From: Mytilisepta virgata | Taxonomy: Eukaryota > Mollusca > Bivalvia > Mytilida > Mytilidae | Direction: 5' to 3' | Length of the DNA stretch: 64,000 nucleotides | Assembly (NCBI GenBank): GCA_028015205.1 | Contig: CM051521.1 | Location: forward strand, 108,476,513-108,540,512 | In this document: positions 58,301-62,494 of the stretch, piece by piece | Numbering within the stretch: position 1 is the first letter of the stretch | How the letters are laid out: every line of letters begins with the position of its first letter | Translations under genes and position numbers: made by a program | Notes under the pieces: model-generated | What the model saw: only the letters and a program-made list of their open reading frames with translations | Told to the model about the DNA's origin: nothing | Database searches by the model: none

Positions 58301-61016
58301 GAACTGTAATTTTCTACATAGTAATTCAATGTTGTTAATATAGAGTTTTCTGTGTTAAATTAAAATTTGCCAAATAACCAAACTGTGCTTTTCTATAACT
58401 CAAAAACAAACACTACAATCTGGATCTCAAAGGCCGCCAGCTTTATATGCTTTATAACTATGGTGAGAAAAGCCATTAGACAGTTTATACTTATTGACTG
58501 AGTAAGAGGGGAATAGTAAGTTTATTGTCCCGAGGAACAACTATTGCCCCGAGGCAACGCCGAGGGGCAATAGTTGTTCAGAGGGACAATAAACTTACTA
58601 TTCCCCGACTACTCAGTCAGTAAGTGTTTTATTATACCGAAAGAAACACAAGAGATAATTAAGGCAAAATTTAAGTCATGTGTACGTACCCGAGATGCAT
58701 GATCGAGTGACAGAGTCCATGATTTTTGCAAAACTGTCGTCTGATGAAATGTACCGGAACATCTCGGGATTCAGCATTGACGATAACCTATAACGCGGGA
58801 GCTTCCGAACGGGTCGGCTAAAACCTCCCAGCCAATCCCGTGCCCGGGATTAAAAATCCGCGAAACAACGTAACTTGAAGAGGGAAAATAGTTTTTTGAG
58901 GGAAAATAGTTTGGAAACTATTGACCGGTGACCGGGGAAAATAGTTAAATCACTGAAAATGTTAAAAATAGTGAAATTATTGTGCATGTATTTATTATAG
59001 AAAAATATATCTAAGGTATAATAAAGACAAATGGTTACCTGTTTTGGTTTATTAGGTGCTACAACTTTTTGTCTTGTCTTTAATGGTCGTTGTTTTGAAG
59101 TCTTGTTAATAAAACATTCCAAATAATACACGTACATGCAATAAAAGACCTTTTATAAGATCTTAATTTCTTAAACAGAGCCCTTTATACAAAAACTTAT
59201 ACATGTATAACAGGGAATATGATTATATATATCACTTTTTCATTTATAACATTCTGTAAGTAAAATATTCTGTTTCAACTAATGACTTAATTATAGAAAC
59301 TCAAACACTGTCTAATAATCTATGGGTAAATTACACCATGTTTTGAATTATAAGTGCTGTATGTTTGAGAAATAATCCAGAGTGGCTTCAAAATATACTG
59401 ATTTTACCACGGGGAGGCCCTTTATGCTGATTGCTATCAGCATAAAGGGCCTACCCATGGTAAAATCAGGATATTTTCAAGCCACCATGAATTATTTCTA
59501 ATCTAACAGTTTAGTTTATACGACATTTTGAAATAAATGCTGCAACATAGGTAATCAGACACGAAGACGCAATTATACAATGCAAGTTATACTATGACGT
59601 AGATAAAGCTTGTAGGAAACTTTACTACGACGTTACCAAATAAGCCATCTGACGTCTGTTGTTGGAACCAATATATCCATATTTTACCATGGATGTAGAC
59701 TGAAAGCTTTTGAAGCAGGCCATATTAGAATTACTACTTAGGCCAAAAAAAATATATTATTAGCTTCTCAGGCCCCGCCGCGTGTCCCTTAAACCCGCCG
59801 CATTCGTCGTTTTTTATCATACAAAAAATAAAATTAAAAATTGGCAGTTCCGCGTCCCGCCCGGAAATTTTTTGCGTCTGTTTCCGTTACCGGTAATTTT
59901 TAGGATCGCGATCTTAATCAGCGAAACGTTTTCATAAACACGCTTTATCACGTGGTGTGGTGATTTAAATATAGATTGTTTGTTAAACTTCGTTCAGCAT
60001 GGCATCATCTTTTTAGTGTCTTGCCAAGTCCTCTCTGGAGGAAAAACCGTCGTACCATGGAGATACATTGTGATTACATGACGGAGTGCACATTGGGGGA
60101 GTTGCTAGAATCGATTAAAACAAACGATGAAGCAGCCTTTGGAAAATTTAAGGGCTACACCGCCGACGCTTTCATTGGGAGGTCGAAGATTGAATTTGAT
60201 AAAATTAATATGAATTGTAAAGTCAGGGAAGCTATTGCTACGTTTGGTAGATATATTAAATATGAACTTAAGAAAACACAAGATGACATTATCAAAAAGA
60301 AGACAACCCATATGTATACAAAAAGTTGGTTTTAATTTCCCATTAAAACAGGATTCTTCAATTTCTTTTTTTTATACCAATATATTAGAAATAATAGATG
60401 ATATATTTTAATTCAGACACAATGAAAATTTCCATGCAAAAAAAAAAAAAAAGAGCCGCCCTGCCTCATTAAAAAATTTCAAAAATGGCCTGAGAAGCAA
60501 CAAATTTTTTAAGTAAAAATAAGGAAAAATAAAAAAAAGACTCCTCCCTGCCTCATCAAAAAATTTGAAAAGTGGCCTGAGAATCTAATGATTTTTTTTA
60601 CATGGCCTTAACCACTTAGTTAAAACAACAACATAAAGATAAACATTTAATCAGGTTTACATTTTCATAGCCAACAACATCATACAGTCATATTTATCAG
60701 TTTATAAGCAAGCTGCATGTGTCTGATACTTATCCAAATCAAATATTTTTGTAATAAATGACTTACCTCTGCAGTGATCTTATTTGCCAAGACGATACAC
60801 TTGTTTCCACCAGAGTATATTCTTTTTACAATATGGGTGGCACCATTATGGTCAATCATTGTGGACGATCTGCCACTACTGGAAGACATGAACGGGCAAG
60901 GCACAAGTACTGGACTGGTTTTCTTATCTGTGTTCCCAAGACCTAGCTGCCCACAGGAACCTGCACCAAATGAATACACTCTACCGTTTTCTGGCACATA
61001 GGCCAATGTATGTCGC
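15207..61016 (-). CDS. HERC4: HERC3/HERC4-like E3 ubiquitin ligase (3' part, 21 exon positions)
   Basis: Small HERC proteins join an N-terminal RCC1 propeller to a C-terminal HECT domain, which takes ubiquitin from an E2 onto a cysteine and passes it to substrates, mainly in the cytoplasm. Twenty-one exon positions on the minus strand, each bounded by AG and GT, keep phase throughout and give 767 residues to the stop. Visible parts are the last RCC1 repeat (1-50, [18 protein letters not shown]), a linker with [15 protein letters not shown] (about 221-235), [13 protein letters not shown], and HECT from about 420. HECT landmarks are [43 protein letters not shown] and active-site HTCFN (Cys735 here, 32 residues before the end). 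Human HERC4 is about 1,057 residues, so roughly 290 N-terminal residues lie right of the window. Introns run from 60 bp to 9.7 kb and are full of repeats. HERC3 and HERC4 are hard to tell apart from this part alone. Confidence 0.93.
15740..15968 (-). repeat. tRNA-derived SINE
   Basis: On the minus strand it starts GGGGCCTCGGTGGCCGAGTG, with an A-box (TGGCCGAGTGG) and a B-box-like GAGTTCGAATCTC. Between the boxes there is enough sequence for a long variable arm (Leu/Ser-type tRNA). The body holds CCAATTTTCCTACC, CTCTCCGGGTATC and TGGCTTCCTCCACC, shared with 35043-35237. The 151-aa frame across it is incidental. Confidence 0.8.
15997..16542. other. Intronic AT-rich sequence
   Basis: Lies in the last HERC intron. 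It is rich in AATTA/TTAAT strings (16140-16270) that recur in similar form at 18640-18740. No gene seen. Confidence 0.4.
16543..17400 (+). repeat. AGCTCACC-ended repeat, copy 2 (truncated)
   Basis: Starts ACAAGAGGCTCCCAAGAGCC and runs through degenerate GTTGCTATGGACTTTTTCA units, mirroring copy 1 (8888-10215) in the opposite orientation. The GACGACG/AGGTGAGCT end is absent. It stops where the tandem array at 17411 begins. Confidence 0.65.
17411..18345 (+). repeat. Satellite-like tandem array, about 135-147-bp units
   Basis: About seven units beginning near 17411, 17558, 17691, 17836, 17971, 18107 and 18241. Each has GGATTTTAATGGTTTATGAG, then TTGAACATTATTGATTTGAT and CTTACCATGGGGAATAAGAA. 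Units are close copies on the left and decay to the right. Located in the last HERC intron. Confidence 0.85.
18822..18924 (-). CDS. HERC4: HERC-like exon: HECT C-lobe, [20 protein letters not shown]
   Basis: 103 nt: 34 codons plus one base, ending [10 protein letters not shown]. Conserved HECT C-lobe start. Donor GTAAGA, acceptor CAG. Confidence 0.97.
19535..20768 (+). repeat. ATGCCCC-ended repeat, copy 1
   Basis: Begins ATGCCCCTGCCCGC and ends GCTGGGGCAT, an inverted pair. The body has three near-identical units of about 192 bp (ends near 19961, 20153 and 20345), a CGCCGCCGCCGACGACGACA tract (about 20465) and AGACAGACGGACGGATGG (about 20670). Lies in a HERC intron. The 123-aa frame across its end is low-complexity. 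Confidence 0.75.
20810..20884 (-). CDS. HERC4: HERC-like exon: [19 protein letters not shown]
   Basis: 75 nt, 25 codons, phase 0 to 0. The LFxPxELxAMVxGN motif is the HECT hinge/C-lobe boundary. Donor GTTGGT, acceptor TAG. Confidence 0.96.
22554..22662 (-). CDS. HERC4: HERC-like exon: [16 protein letters not shown]
   Basis: 109 nt: one base plus 36 codons, through [15 protein letters not shown]. Matches the NRxEFVDxYVxYIF and GF.KVC segments of HECT. Donor GTGAGT. Confidence 0.96.
22815..23400 (+). repeat. CAGCATGATACGAC-type repeat, copy 1
   Basis: Starts CGTAGCATGACACGACTGCA and shares long blocks with 33150-33612 and 34983-35475, for example CAAAATGGCTAATTTTGGCC, then TCCCTTTTATCTCTGCAATG. 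Ends loosely near 23400. Not coding. Confidence 0.65.
23997..24079 (-). CDS. HERC4: HERC-like exon: [22 protein letters not shown]
   Basis: 83 nt: 27 codons plus AG of a split Arg. Ends SKKPVTKSN before the split codon, matching the VTKxNRxEYV block completed in the next exon. Donor GTAGGT. Confidence 0.95.
24344..25655 (+). repeat. Two-block tandem repeat element
   Basis: Starts ATCCCCACGCTTCAGC. The first block (about 24470-24960) repeats CCTTTGTCACGCAACTCCT units of about 155 bp; the second (about 24950-25620) repeats GATTTCAAAAATATGTGATT units. It ends near GAAAATATGCAGCGGGGCTG. The 155-aa and 113-aa frames here are carried by the repeats and are not called genes. Confidence 0.65.
25970..26036 (-). 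CDS. HERC4: HERC-like exon: [13 protein letters not shown]
   Basis: 67 nt: one base plus 22 codons, [20 protein letters not shown] then FE. Corresponds to the acidic loop and the FCLNFT strand of HECT. Donor GTTTGT. Confidence 0.95.
27179..27226 (-). CDS. HERC4: HERC-like exon: [19 protein letters not shown]
   Basis: 48 nt: one base, 15 codons, two bases. Matches the DLKELMPDVGR segment of the family. Donor GTATGT, acceptor TAG. Confidence 0.95.
27372..27490 (-). CDS. HERC4: HERC-like exon: [12 protein letters not shown]...[10 protein letters not shown]
   Basis: 119 nt: 39 codons plus two bases. Carries [20 protein letters not shown], a near-invariant HECT segment of small HERC proteins. 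Confidence 0.97.
28052..28147 (-). CDS. HERC4: HERC-like exon: [22 protein letters not shown]
   Basis: 96 nt, 32 codons, phase 0 to 0, continuing after the alternative exons. The FF...LL and YGMF motifs are core HECT N-lobe. Donor GTAAGT, acceptor TAG. Confidence 0.97.
28725..29765 (+). repeat. Tandem-repeat element with GCTCACCT start
   Basis: Begins near GTATTGCTCACCTAGCATCC and ends near AGCTCACAAAATTCTGTGGG. Inside, about six units of roughly 130-170 bp each contain CCAAGTTTCAGTTCATTTGG, a GGTTTCAGAG core and GTTCATGGTGGCCATG. Related in style to the AGCTCACC family. Confidence 0.65.
31064..31111 (-). CDS. HERC4: HERC-like alternative exon B ([16 protein letters not shown])
   Basis: 48 nt, 16 codons, phase 0 to 0; acceptor TTACAG, donor GTATCA. 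Differs from exon A at four residues (V/Q, L/S, E/A, R/T), while every codon position stays open. The 60-bp spacer from exon A is very short for an intron, so use of one excluding the other is likely; that is inference. Confidence 0.9.
31172..31219 (-). CDS. HERC4: HERC-like alternative exon A ([16 protein letters not shown])
   Basis: 48 nt, 16 codons, phase 0 to 0; acceptor TTTTAG, donor GTTTGT. It encodes the HECT N-lobe segment that precedes EFFLLLL in the next exon. Exon B, 60 bp downstream, encodes the same segment (12 of 16 residues identical). Skipping both would remove a conserved part of the HECT fold; including both would insert 16 residues in frame. Confidence 0.9.
31600..32989 (+). 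repeat. ATGCCCC-ended repeat, copy 2, interrupted by a MITE
   Basis: Starts ATGCCCCCCACC and ends CGCGGGGGCAT. Holds three to four units of about 190 bp with GACTAAGTCCAACTACCTGT, then a GGACGGACGGACGTACGGCA tract. A 384-bp MITE sits inside (32003-32386). Lies directly upstream, on the gene strand, of the alternative exon pair. Confidence 0.75.
32003..32386. mobile_element. Mutator-like MITE with long TIRs and 9-bp TSD
   Basis: 384 bp. The direct repeat AAAGAAATC flanks it (31994-32002 and 32387-32395). Terminal inverted repeats run about 95 bp, starting CAATCTAATTG on the left and matched by TAATTACATTG on the right; within them CGATCTCTCATCGCTCCCGT to CACATGTGAGTGA is almost perfectly inverted. 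Long TIRs plus 9-bp duplication suggest Mutator-type transposition; the class is inference. It has no transposase, so it is non-autonomous. Confidence 0.8.
33613..34982 (+). repeat. AGCTCACC-ended repeat, copy 3 (complete)
   Basis: Best copy of the family. It begins ACAAGAGGCTCACCAGAGCC and CGCTCACCTGG, has internal 130-300-bp duplications (AATTTCAGGATAGGTAGATC and GTTTCAGAGGAGAAGA recur), then a run of GAC/GACG triplets (about 34889-34935), GACGCCAAGTGATGGC and a CCAGGTGAGCTA end, which inverts the start. No open frame of note. Confidence 0.75.
35043..35237 (-). repeat. SINE fragment, same family as 15740-15968
   Basis: Shares the CCTACCGAAGGTCTG, CTCTCCGGGTACTCCGGC and TTTCTCCACCAATAAA body and a B-box-like GAGTTCGAATCTC, but the A-box head is missing. 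A TTTGTTTG tail lies at the low end. Inserted in copy 2 of the CAGCATGATACGAC repeat. Confidence 0.7.
35607..40440. repeat. Compound inverted repeat A-B-A'-B' (two copies of element E)
   Basis: Four blocks: A (35607-36930), B (36931-38020), A' (38021-39334, inverse of A) and B' (39337-40440, inverse of B). B plus A' equals the single copy at 52449-54794, so B-A' is one plus-strand copy and A...B' is a minus-strand copy split at its centre. Sampled stretches of the arms are almost identical; the differences I saw are one base and the number of GTC triplets near the B/B' ends, plus homopolymer lengths. Long C/A and G/T homopolymers sit in A and A'. Lies in the 9.7-kb HERC intron just upstream of the alternative exons. 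Confidence 0.85.
36931..39334 (+). mobile_element. Element E, plus-strand copy inside the compound repeat
   Basis: Starts with a 31-bp palindrome built on TATACGACCGCAAAA, then a (GTC)n tract, three units of about 162 bp (AAACACAAGGTTTATGACCA), alternating 130-bp units (TGATATGCCGAATCTAACCG and TGATATGCTGAATCTAAACA), a poly-G-rich part with about 200-bp direct repeats, and an end reading GCGGTCGTATCTAGCTGCGC then CCAGCGGAGCA. No transposase frame. Class unknown. Confidence 0.65.
40902..41069 (-). CDS. HERC4: HERC-like exon: start of HECT N-lobe
   Basis: 168 nt, 56 codons: [15 protein letters not shown], then [20 protein letters not shown], ending DLKKPLK. Phase 0 end, so it can splice to either of the two alternative 48-nt exons 9.7 kb downstream. 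Confidence 0.96.
41335..41905 (+). repeat. Tandem repeat block, about 175-bp units
   Basis: Two and a half units with GGTCGCTTGGTATTGGAGA, ATGTAAAACATAACCTAAGT and AGTAGGTCAGAGTGACC. Ends near AGTCCCCCTCAACTTCATTG. Intronic, non-coding. Confidence 0.6.
42311..42400 (-). CDS. HERC4: HERC-like exon: [20 protein letters not shown]
   Basis: 90 nt, 30 codons, phase 0 to 0. The YPFVFD and KSTLLQTDA motifs are hallmarks of small HERC proteins just before the HECT N-lobe. Donor GTAAGT after AGG. Confidence 0.96.
43253..43429 (-). CDS. HERC4: HERC-like exon: [13 protein letters not shown]
   Basis: 177 nt, 59 codons. Encodes [20 protein letters not shown] and [20 protein letters not shown], a conserved block just before HECT. 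Donor GTACAT, acceptor TAG. Confidence 0.96.
43795..45318 (+). repeat. GCCCCG-ended degenerate tandem repeat, split by a SINE
   Basis: Starts ATATGCCCCGCTATGGC and ends CAGACGGGGCATAAAAG, an inverted pair. Contains decayed units with GTCACTCTACAATAAAATGT-like strings and GAGCTGTGTTGTACTATAT. A separate end reading CCTGCTTTGCTGGTGGGGAT occurs at 44557-44577, so two elements may be merged here. Interrupted by a SINE at 44143-44495. Confidence 0.5.
44143..44495 (-). repeat. tRNA-derived SINE, second family
   Basis: On the minus strand it starts GGACCGCCTTTGTGGTCTCG, with an A-box-like TGGTCTCGTGGTAG and a B-box GGTCGCGGGTTCGATCCC. The end carries TGAACGTTAAACAATAATTC and a short (ATC)n tail. 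The overlapping 60-105-aa frames are read through this tRNA-like head. Confidence 0.85.
45632..45691 (-). CDS. HERC4: HERC-like short exon: [14 protein letters not shown]
   Basis: 60 nt, 20 codons ending STNPSE, phase 0 to 0. Acceptor TTTCAG, donor GTCTGT. Lies between the WW exon and the helical exon, as the family order requires. Confidence 0.88.
46351..47000. mobile_element. pogo/Tigger-like MITE, TA target site
   Basis: 650 bp with inverted ends CAGTAGAGTTCGTTTATAATG and its partner finishing AACTCAACTG, each next to TA (46349-46350 and 47001-47002). The CAGT(A/T)GAG...TATAA end and TA duplication fit the pogo branch of Tc1/mariner. Also contains internal TTATAAGCCTGAT repeats. No transposase. 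Sits in a HERC intron. Confidence 0.75.
47225..47274 (-). CDS. HERC4: HERC-like short exon: [17 protein letters not shown]
   Basis: 50 nt: two bases finish an Asp codon, then 16 codons. The WW followed by hydrophobics matches the ENWWSVL segment of the family. Donor GTAAGT, acceptor TAG. The exact phase fit supports it. Confidence 0.9.
47893..49141 (+). repeat. AGCTCACC-ended repeat, copy 4, with six 166-bp units
   Basis: Starts CTAGAGGCTCTCAAGAGCC and CGCTCACCTG, ends GACGACGCCGGATGAGCCAG and GTGAGCTAATAAAA. Six units start near 48150, 48316, 48482, 48648, 48815 and 48981 (CATCTTGGATGATGGATCGG). Each unit holds a similar 61-62-codon frame, but 166 is not a multiple of three and each frame ends within the unit, so I read these as repeat shadows. 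Confidence 0.75.
49264..49453 (-). CDS. HERC4: HERC-like exon: [15 protein letters not shown]
   Basis: 190 nt: 63 codons plus one base. Encodes [31 protein letters not shown] and [10 protein letters not shown], a strongly conserved small-HERC linker block. Donor GTAATT, acceptor CAG. Confidence 0.95.
50281..50392 (-). CDS. HERC4: HERC-like exon: linker, KKHGVDM
   Basis: 112 nt: one base plus 37 codons ([16 protein letters not shown] through NIASIQK). Acceptor ATAG, donor GTAGGT. The HGVDM segment aligns with FSGVDM of small HERC proteins. Confidence 0.9.
51377..51790. repeat. Two adjoining inverted repeats
   Basis: First palindrome 51377-51493: arms of about 40 bp (GTTACCATCATAAATTCTGAG and its inverse). 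Second 51490-51790: arms of about 60 bp (AAAATGAGATTTTATAAAAT and its inverse) around 180 bp. Both arms include a TTACCATCATAAATT motif. A 17-bp string, CTGATTACACAAGATTT, flanks the whole (51364 and 51794, one mismatch). Probably two related MITEs; class unknown. Confidence 0.7.
52338..55079. mobile_element. TTAA-flanked piggyBac-like MITE carrying element E
   Basis: TTAA at 52338-52341 and 55076-55079 bounds inverted ends GGATGCTCGCTGGTC and GACCAGCGATCATCC (one mismatch in 15). TTAA targets are diagnostic of piggyBac-type transposition. Removing the inserted element at 52449-54794 leaves a MITE of about 400 bp. Class is inferred from ends only. Confidence 0.7.
52449..54794 (+). mobile_element. 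Element E, third copy
   Basis: Same order as 36931-39334: terminal palindrome TATACGACCCCAAAATTTTT with one arm altered, (GTC)n tract, 162-bp units, then three 261-bp dimers (52850-53660), then the poly-G part and the GCGGTCGTATCTAGCTGCGC end. It has more dimer units and lacks about 330 bp of the A part. ORFs of 85-99 aa here are repeat frames. Confidence 0.75.
55262..55318 (-). CDS. HERC4: HERC-like exon: linker, MNVSFLLP
   Basis: 57 nt: one base, 18 codons ([18 protein letters not shown]), then CC of a split proline. Resembles the family's FSSSGCLNGSFLAV segment. Donor GTAAGT. Phase joins directly to 50281-50392 and skips the decoy at 50474-50523. Confidence 0.9.
55511..55641 (-). CDS. HERC4: HERC-like exon: helical linker
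   Basis: 131 nt: 43 codons starting [13 protein letters not shown] and ending IPHDLE, then two bases of a split valine codon. Acceptor CCAG, donor GTAAGT. The split codon is completed by the exon at 55262-55318. Confidence 0.88.
56280..56508 (+). repeat. GACAGACA/CCCCCC-hairpin repeat, copy 2
   Basis: Contains TTAAGTTTCATCAAAATCCA (about 56358), a CAGACAGACAAATGAGCGGA tract and the closing hairpin CCCCCAAAATTTGTTTGGGG (56480-56500). 5' boundary uncertain. Confidence 0.6.
56618..56795 (+). repeat. Minisatellite, about 19-bp unit
   Basis: About nine copies of CAGGTCTTTGTCCATTGCT with small variants. It yields overlapping 60-aa frames in two phases, which are artefacts of the repeat. Confidence 0.9.
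57411..58225. repeat. MITE-like element with GATACTGTGGATTCATT ends
   Basis: 815 bp with inverted ends GATACTGTGGATTCATT and AATGAATCCACAGTATC. The interior contains GATCAGACTTTGATATTGTA and AAAGTACTGATTTT, shared in inverse with 62495-63545. No coding frame. Confidence 0.75.
58488..58626. repeat. Near-perfect hairpin, 66-bp arms
   Basis: Arms include GGGGAATAGTAAGTTTATTG and CAACTATTGCCCC with their inverses, around a 5-base loop (CAACG). Lies between HERC exons. Could be a foldback MITE. Confidence 0.8.
59039..59101 (-). CDS. HERC4: HERC-like exon: basic linker after RCC1
   Basis: 63 nt, 21 codons, phase 0 to 0, encoding [20 protein letters not shown] plus Q. Donor GTAACC, acceptor AACAAG. 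Similarity is weak, and support comes from position, phase and the match of the APNKPKQ end to the family's linker. Confidence 0.75.
59368..59499. repeat. Near-perfect hairpin, 64-bp arms
   Basis: Arms include GATTTTACCACGGGG and GGCCCTTTATGCTGAT with their inverses, around a 4-base loop (TGCT). Strong stem on transcription of either strand. Confidence 0.8.
59759..60589. mobile_element. TIR-bounded element ATTAGCTTCTCAGGCC
   Basis: Ends ATTAGCTTCTCAGGCC and GGCCTGAGAATCTAAT are inverted with one mismatch in 16. The right end is duplicated: a second GGCCTGAGAAGC lies at 60485. The interior is locally GC-richer than its surroundings (CCCGCCGCATTCGTCG, CCGCGTCCCGCCCGG) and holds the ORF 60057-60335. 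Class unknown. Confidence 0.6.
60057..60335 (+). CDS. Hypothetical small protein inside a TIR element
   Basis: 92 residues from an ATG in a good Kozak context (ACCATGG) to TAA. Starts [20 protein letters not shown] and is rich in Lys, Ile and Asp, with a likely amphipathic C-terminal helix ([17 protein letters not shown]). No signal peptide, membrane segment or motif that I recognise. A five-codon upstream ORF (59999) precedes it, with CACGTG at 59949. It runs opposite to the HERC gene within its intron. It may be a captured gene fragment, a first exon or a chance frame; I cannot decide which. Confidence 0.3.
   Translation: MEIHCDYMTECTLGELLESIKTNDEAAFGKFKGYTADAFIGRSKIEFDKINMNCKVREAIATFGRYIKYELKKTQDDIIKKKTTHMYTKSWF
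60767..61016 (-). CDS. HERC4: HERC-like exon: last RCC1 repeat
   Basis: 250 nt: one base completing a split codon, then 83 codons. Encodes [19 protein letters not shown] and [18 protein letters not shown], the core of an RCC1 blade, then [15 protein letters not shown]. Acceptor CAG at 61017-61018 and donor GTAAGT at the low end. The upstream exon lies outside the window. Confidence 0.93.
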
Positions 61017-61263
61017 CTGAAATATTTAATGTACCATATTTTGTGGCTGTCATGAAACATAAAACATACTACATCATATTTCTAACAAGACTAAGCAATA
61101 CCTTTTTAAGTAGTAATATTTTGTACGAATCATGCAATGGGGGCATTCATGTTAAAAAAAAAACCCTTGTTTATCACCATTTTAATACGGTACATAGTAA
61201 CAACAAGAGTGGACACAGTAAATGTCTTGTCTGAGTACACGTGGACAAAGAATAAGCTAACCC

Positions 61264-61743
61264 CCTAAAGTATTGGGACCAGAACAGAAGTCCAAAAGAG
61301 TATAAATATTGAAAAAAGTATTGGACCAGGACATACTTCACACGCGCATATCTACGTACTAGGATCTAACAGTAGGCAAAGTTTCATTAACCTCTGATAA
61401 GGCATGTTTGAGAAAATGCGGGTACAAAAGAAATTGGGGGATAGACGGAATTTCTAAGTCCAAAAGGGTATTAATACGGAAAAAAAGTATTGGACCAGGA
61501 CATACTTCACATGTGCATATATACGTACCTGGATCTAACAGTATGCAAAGTTTCATTAACCTCTGATAAGGCATGTTTGAGAAACTGCGGGTACAAAAAA
61601 ATTCTGGACAGACAGATAGACAGACAGACGGACAAACTGATGGACAGACAGACGGACGGACAGATGGAAAGACAGACAGAAAGACAGACAGACCGACAGG
61701 CTGATTCCTGTATACCCCCCAAACTATGTTTGTGGGGGGTATA
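61264..61743 (+). repeat. GACAGACA/CCCCCC-hairpin repeat, copy 3
   Basis: Two direct units of about 180 bp (AGTATTGGACCAGGACATAC and GTTTCATTAACCTCTGATAA in each), then a cryptic (GACA)n tract (61609-61700) and a closing hairpin ACCCCCCAAACTATGTTTGT plus G-run. The proline/cysteine/serine-rich minus-strand frame over it is a microsatellite artefact. Confidence 0.75.
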
Positions 61744-61789
61744 ATTATGATACTCGACATTTTAACTCAAAGTTAGTGCATTAAAAGAA

Positions 61790-62345
61790 ATAGGTATGGT
61801 CATGAGATATTTGTCTGAAACATCTGATGCAAGCCTAAAATTGTGTCCAAGGTCAGCTAACAGGTCTCAGACTTATGAACCCACCAAAAAATATCTGTAG
61901 ACCAAACATAGTAGGTCTACACATTACATTTCCTGAGAAATGGACTTATTTGTGAAAATGTGATGGAAGTCATTCAAGCATTAAATCAGGTCAAGGTTGA
62001 GTGACAGGTGTCAGACAGGCATTTACCCACCAAGAACTATTTATTGACCATATATGGTGGGTATAAGCATTACAGTTGCTGACAAATGGACTTTATGACG
62101 AAAATGTTACACAAGTCGTTAAGCATGAAATTATGGTCAAGGTCTGGAGACAGGTGTCAGACTGGCATGTATCCACTATGAACAGTATATAGACTAAACA
62201 TGAGGGGCCTAGGTATTACAGTTGCTGAGAAATTGACTCAATCATGAAACTTGGACGCAGATTTTACCATGTTTATGAAGTCAATGAACCACAAAAACAA
62301 GGTCAAGATCTTAAGAGAAGTATACTGCTGCAAAGATTATATCAT
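61790..62345 (+). repeat. Degenerate tandem repeat, about 145-bp units
   Basis: Three to four units with GACAGGTGTCAGACTGGCAT, TTACAGTTGCTGACAAATGG and AAGTCNTTNAGCAT-like strings. Intronic relative to the HERC gene, non-coding. Confidence 0.6.
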
Positions 62346-62494
62346 AATGCATCTGTCAACCAAAGATCTTAAGTGTAGGTATTATGTGTGCAAAGTTATT
62401 AAGGTTTTAAAAGTTTACGCCACCACCACCACTGGAAAGTAATACCTATATCTAGCCTTTCACAGGCATTTGTCACAGGTGAGACAAAAAAACT

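Noticed and set aside
61359..61760. 133-aa ORF rich in PSVCPSVCLSV
   Set aside because: Translation of a (GACA)n-type tract in a repeat, not a cysteine-rich peptide gene.
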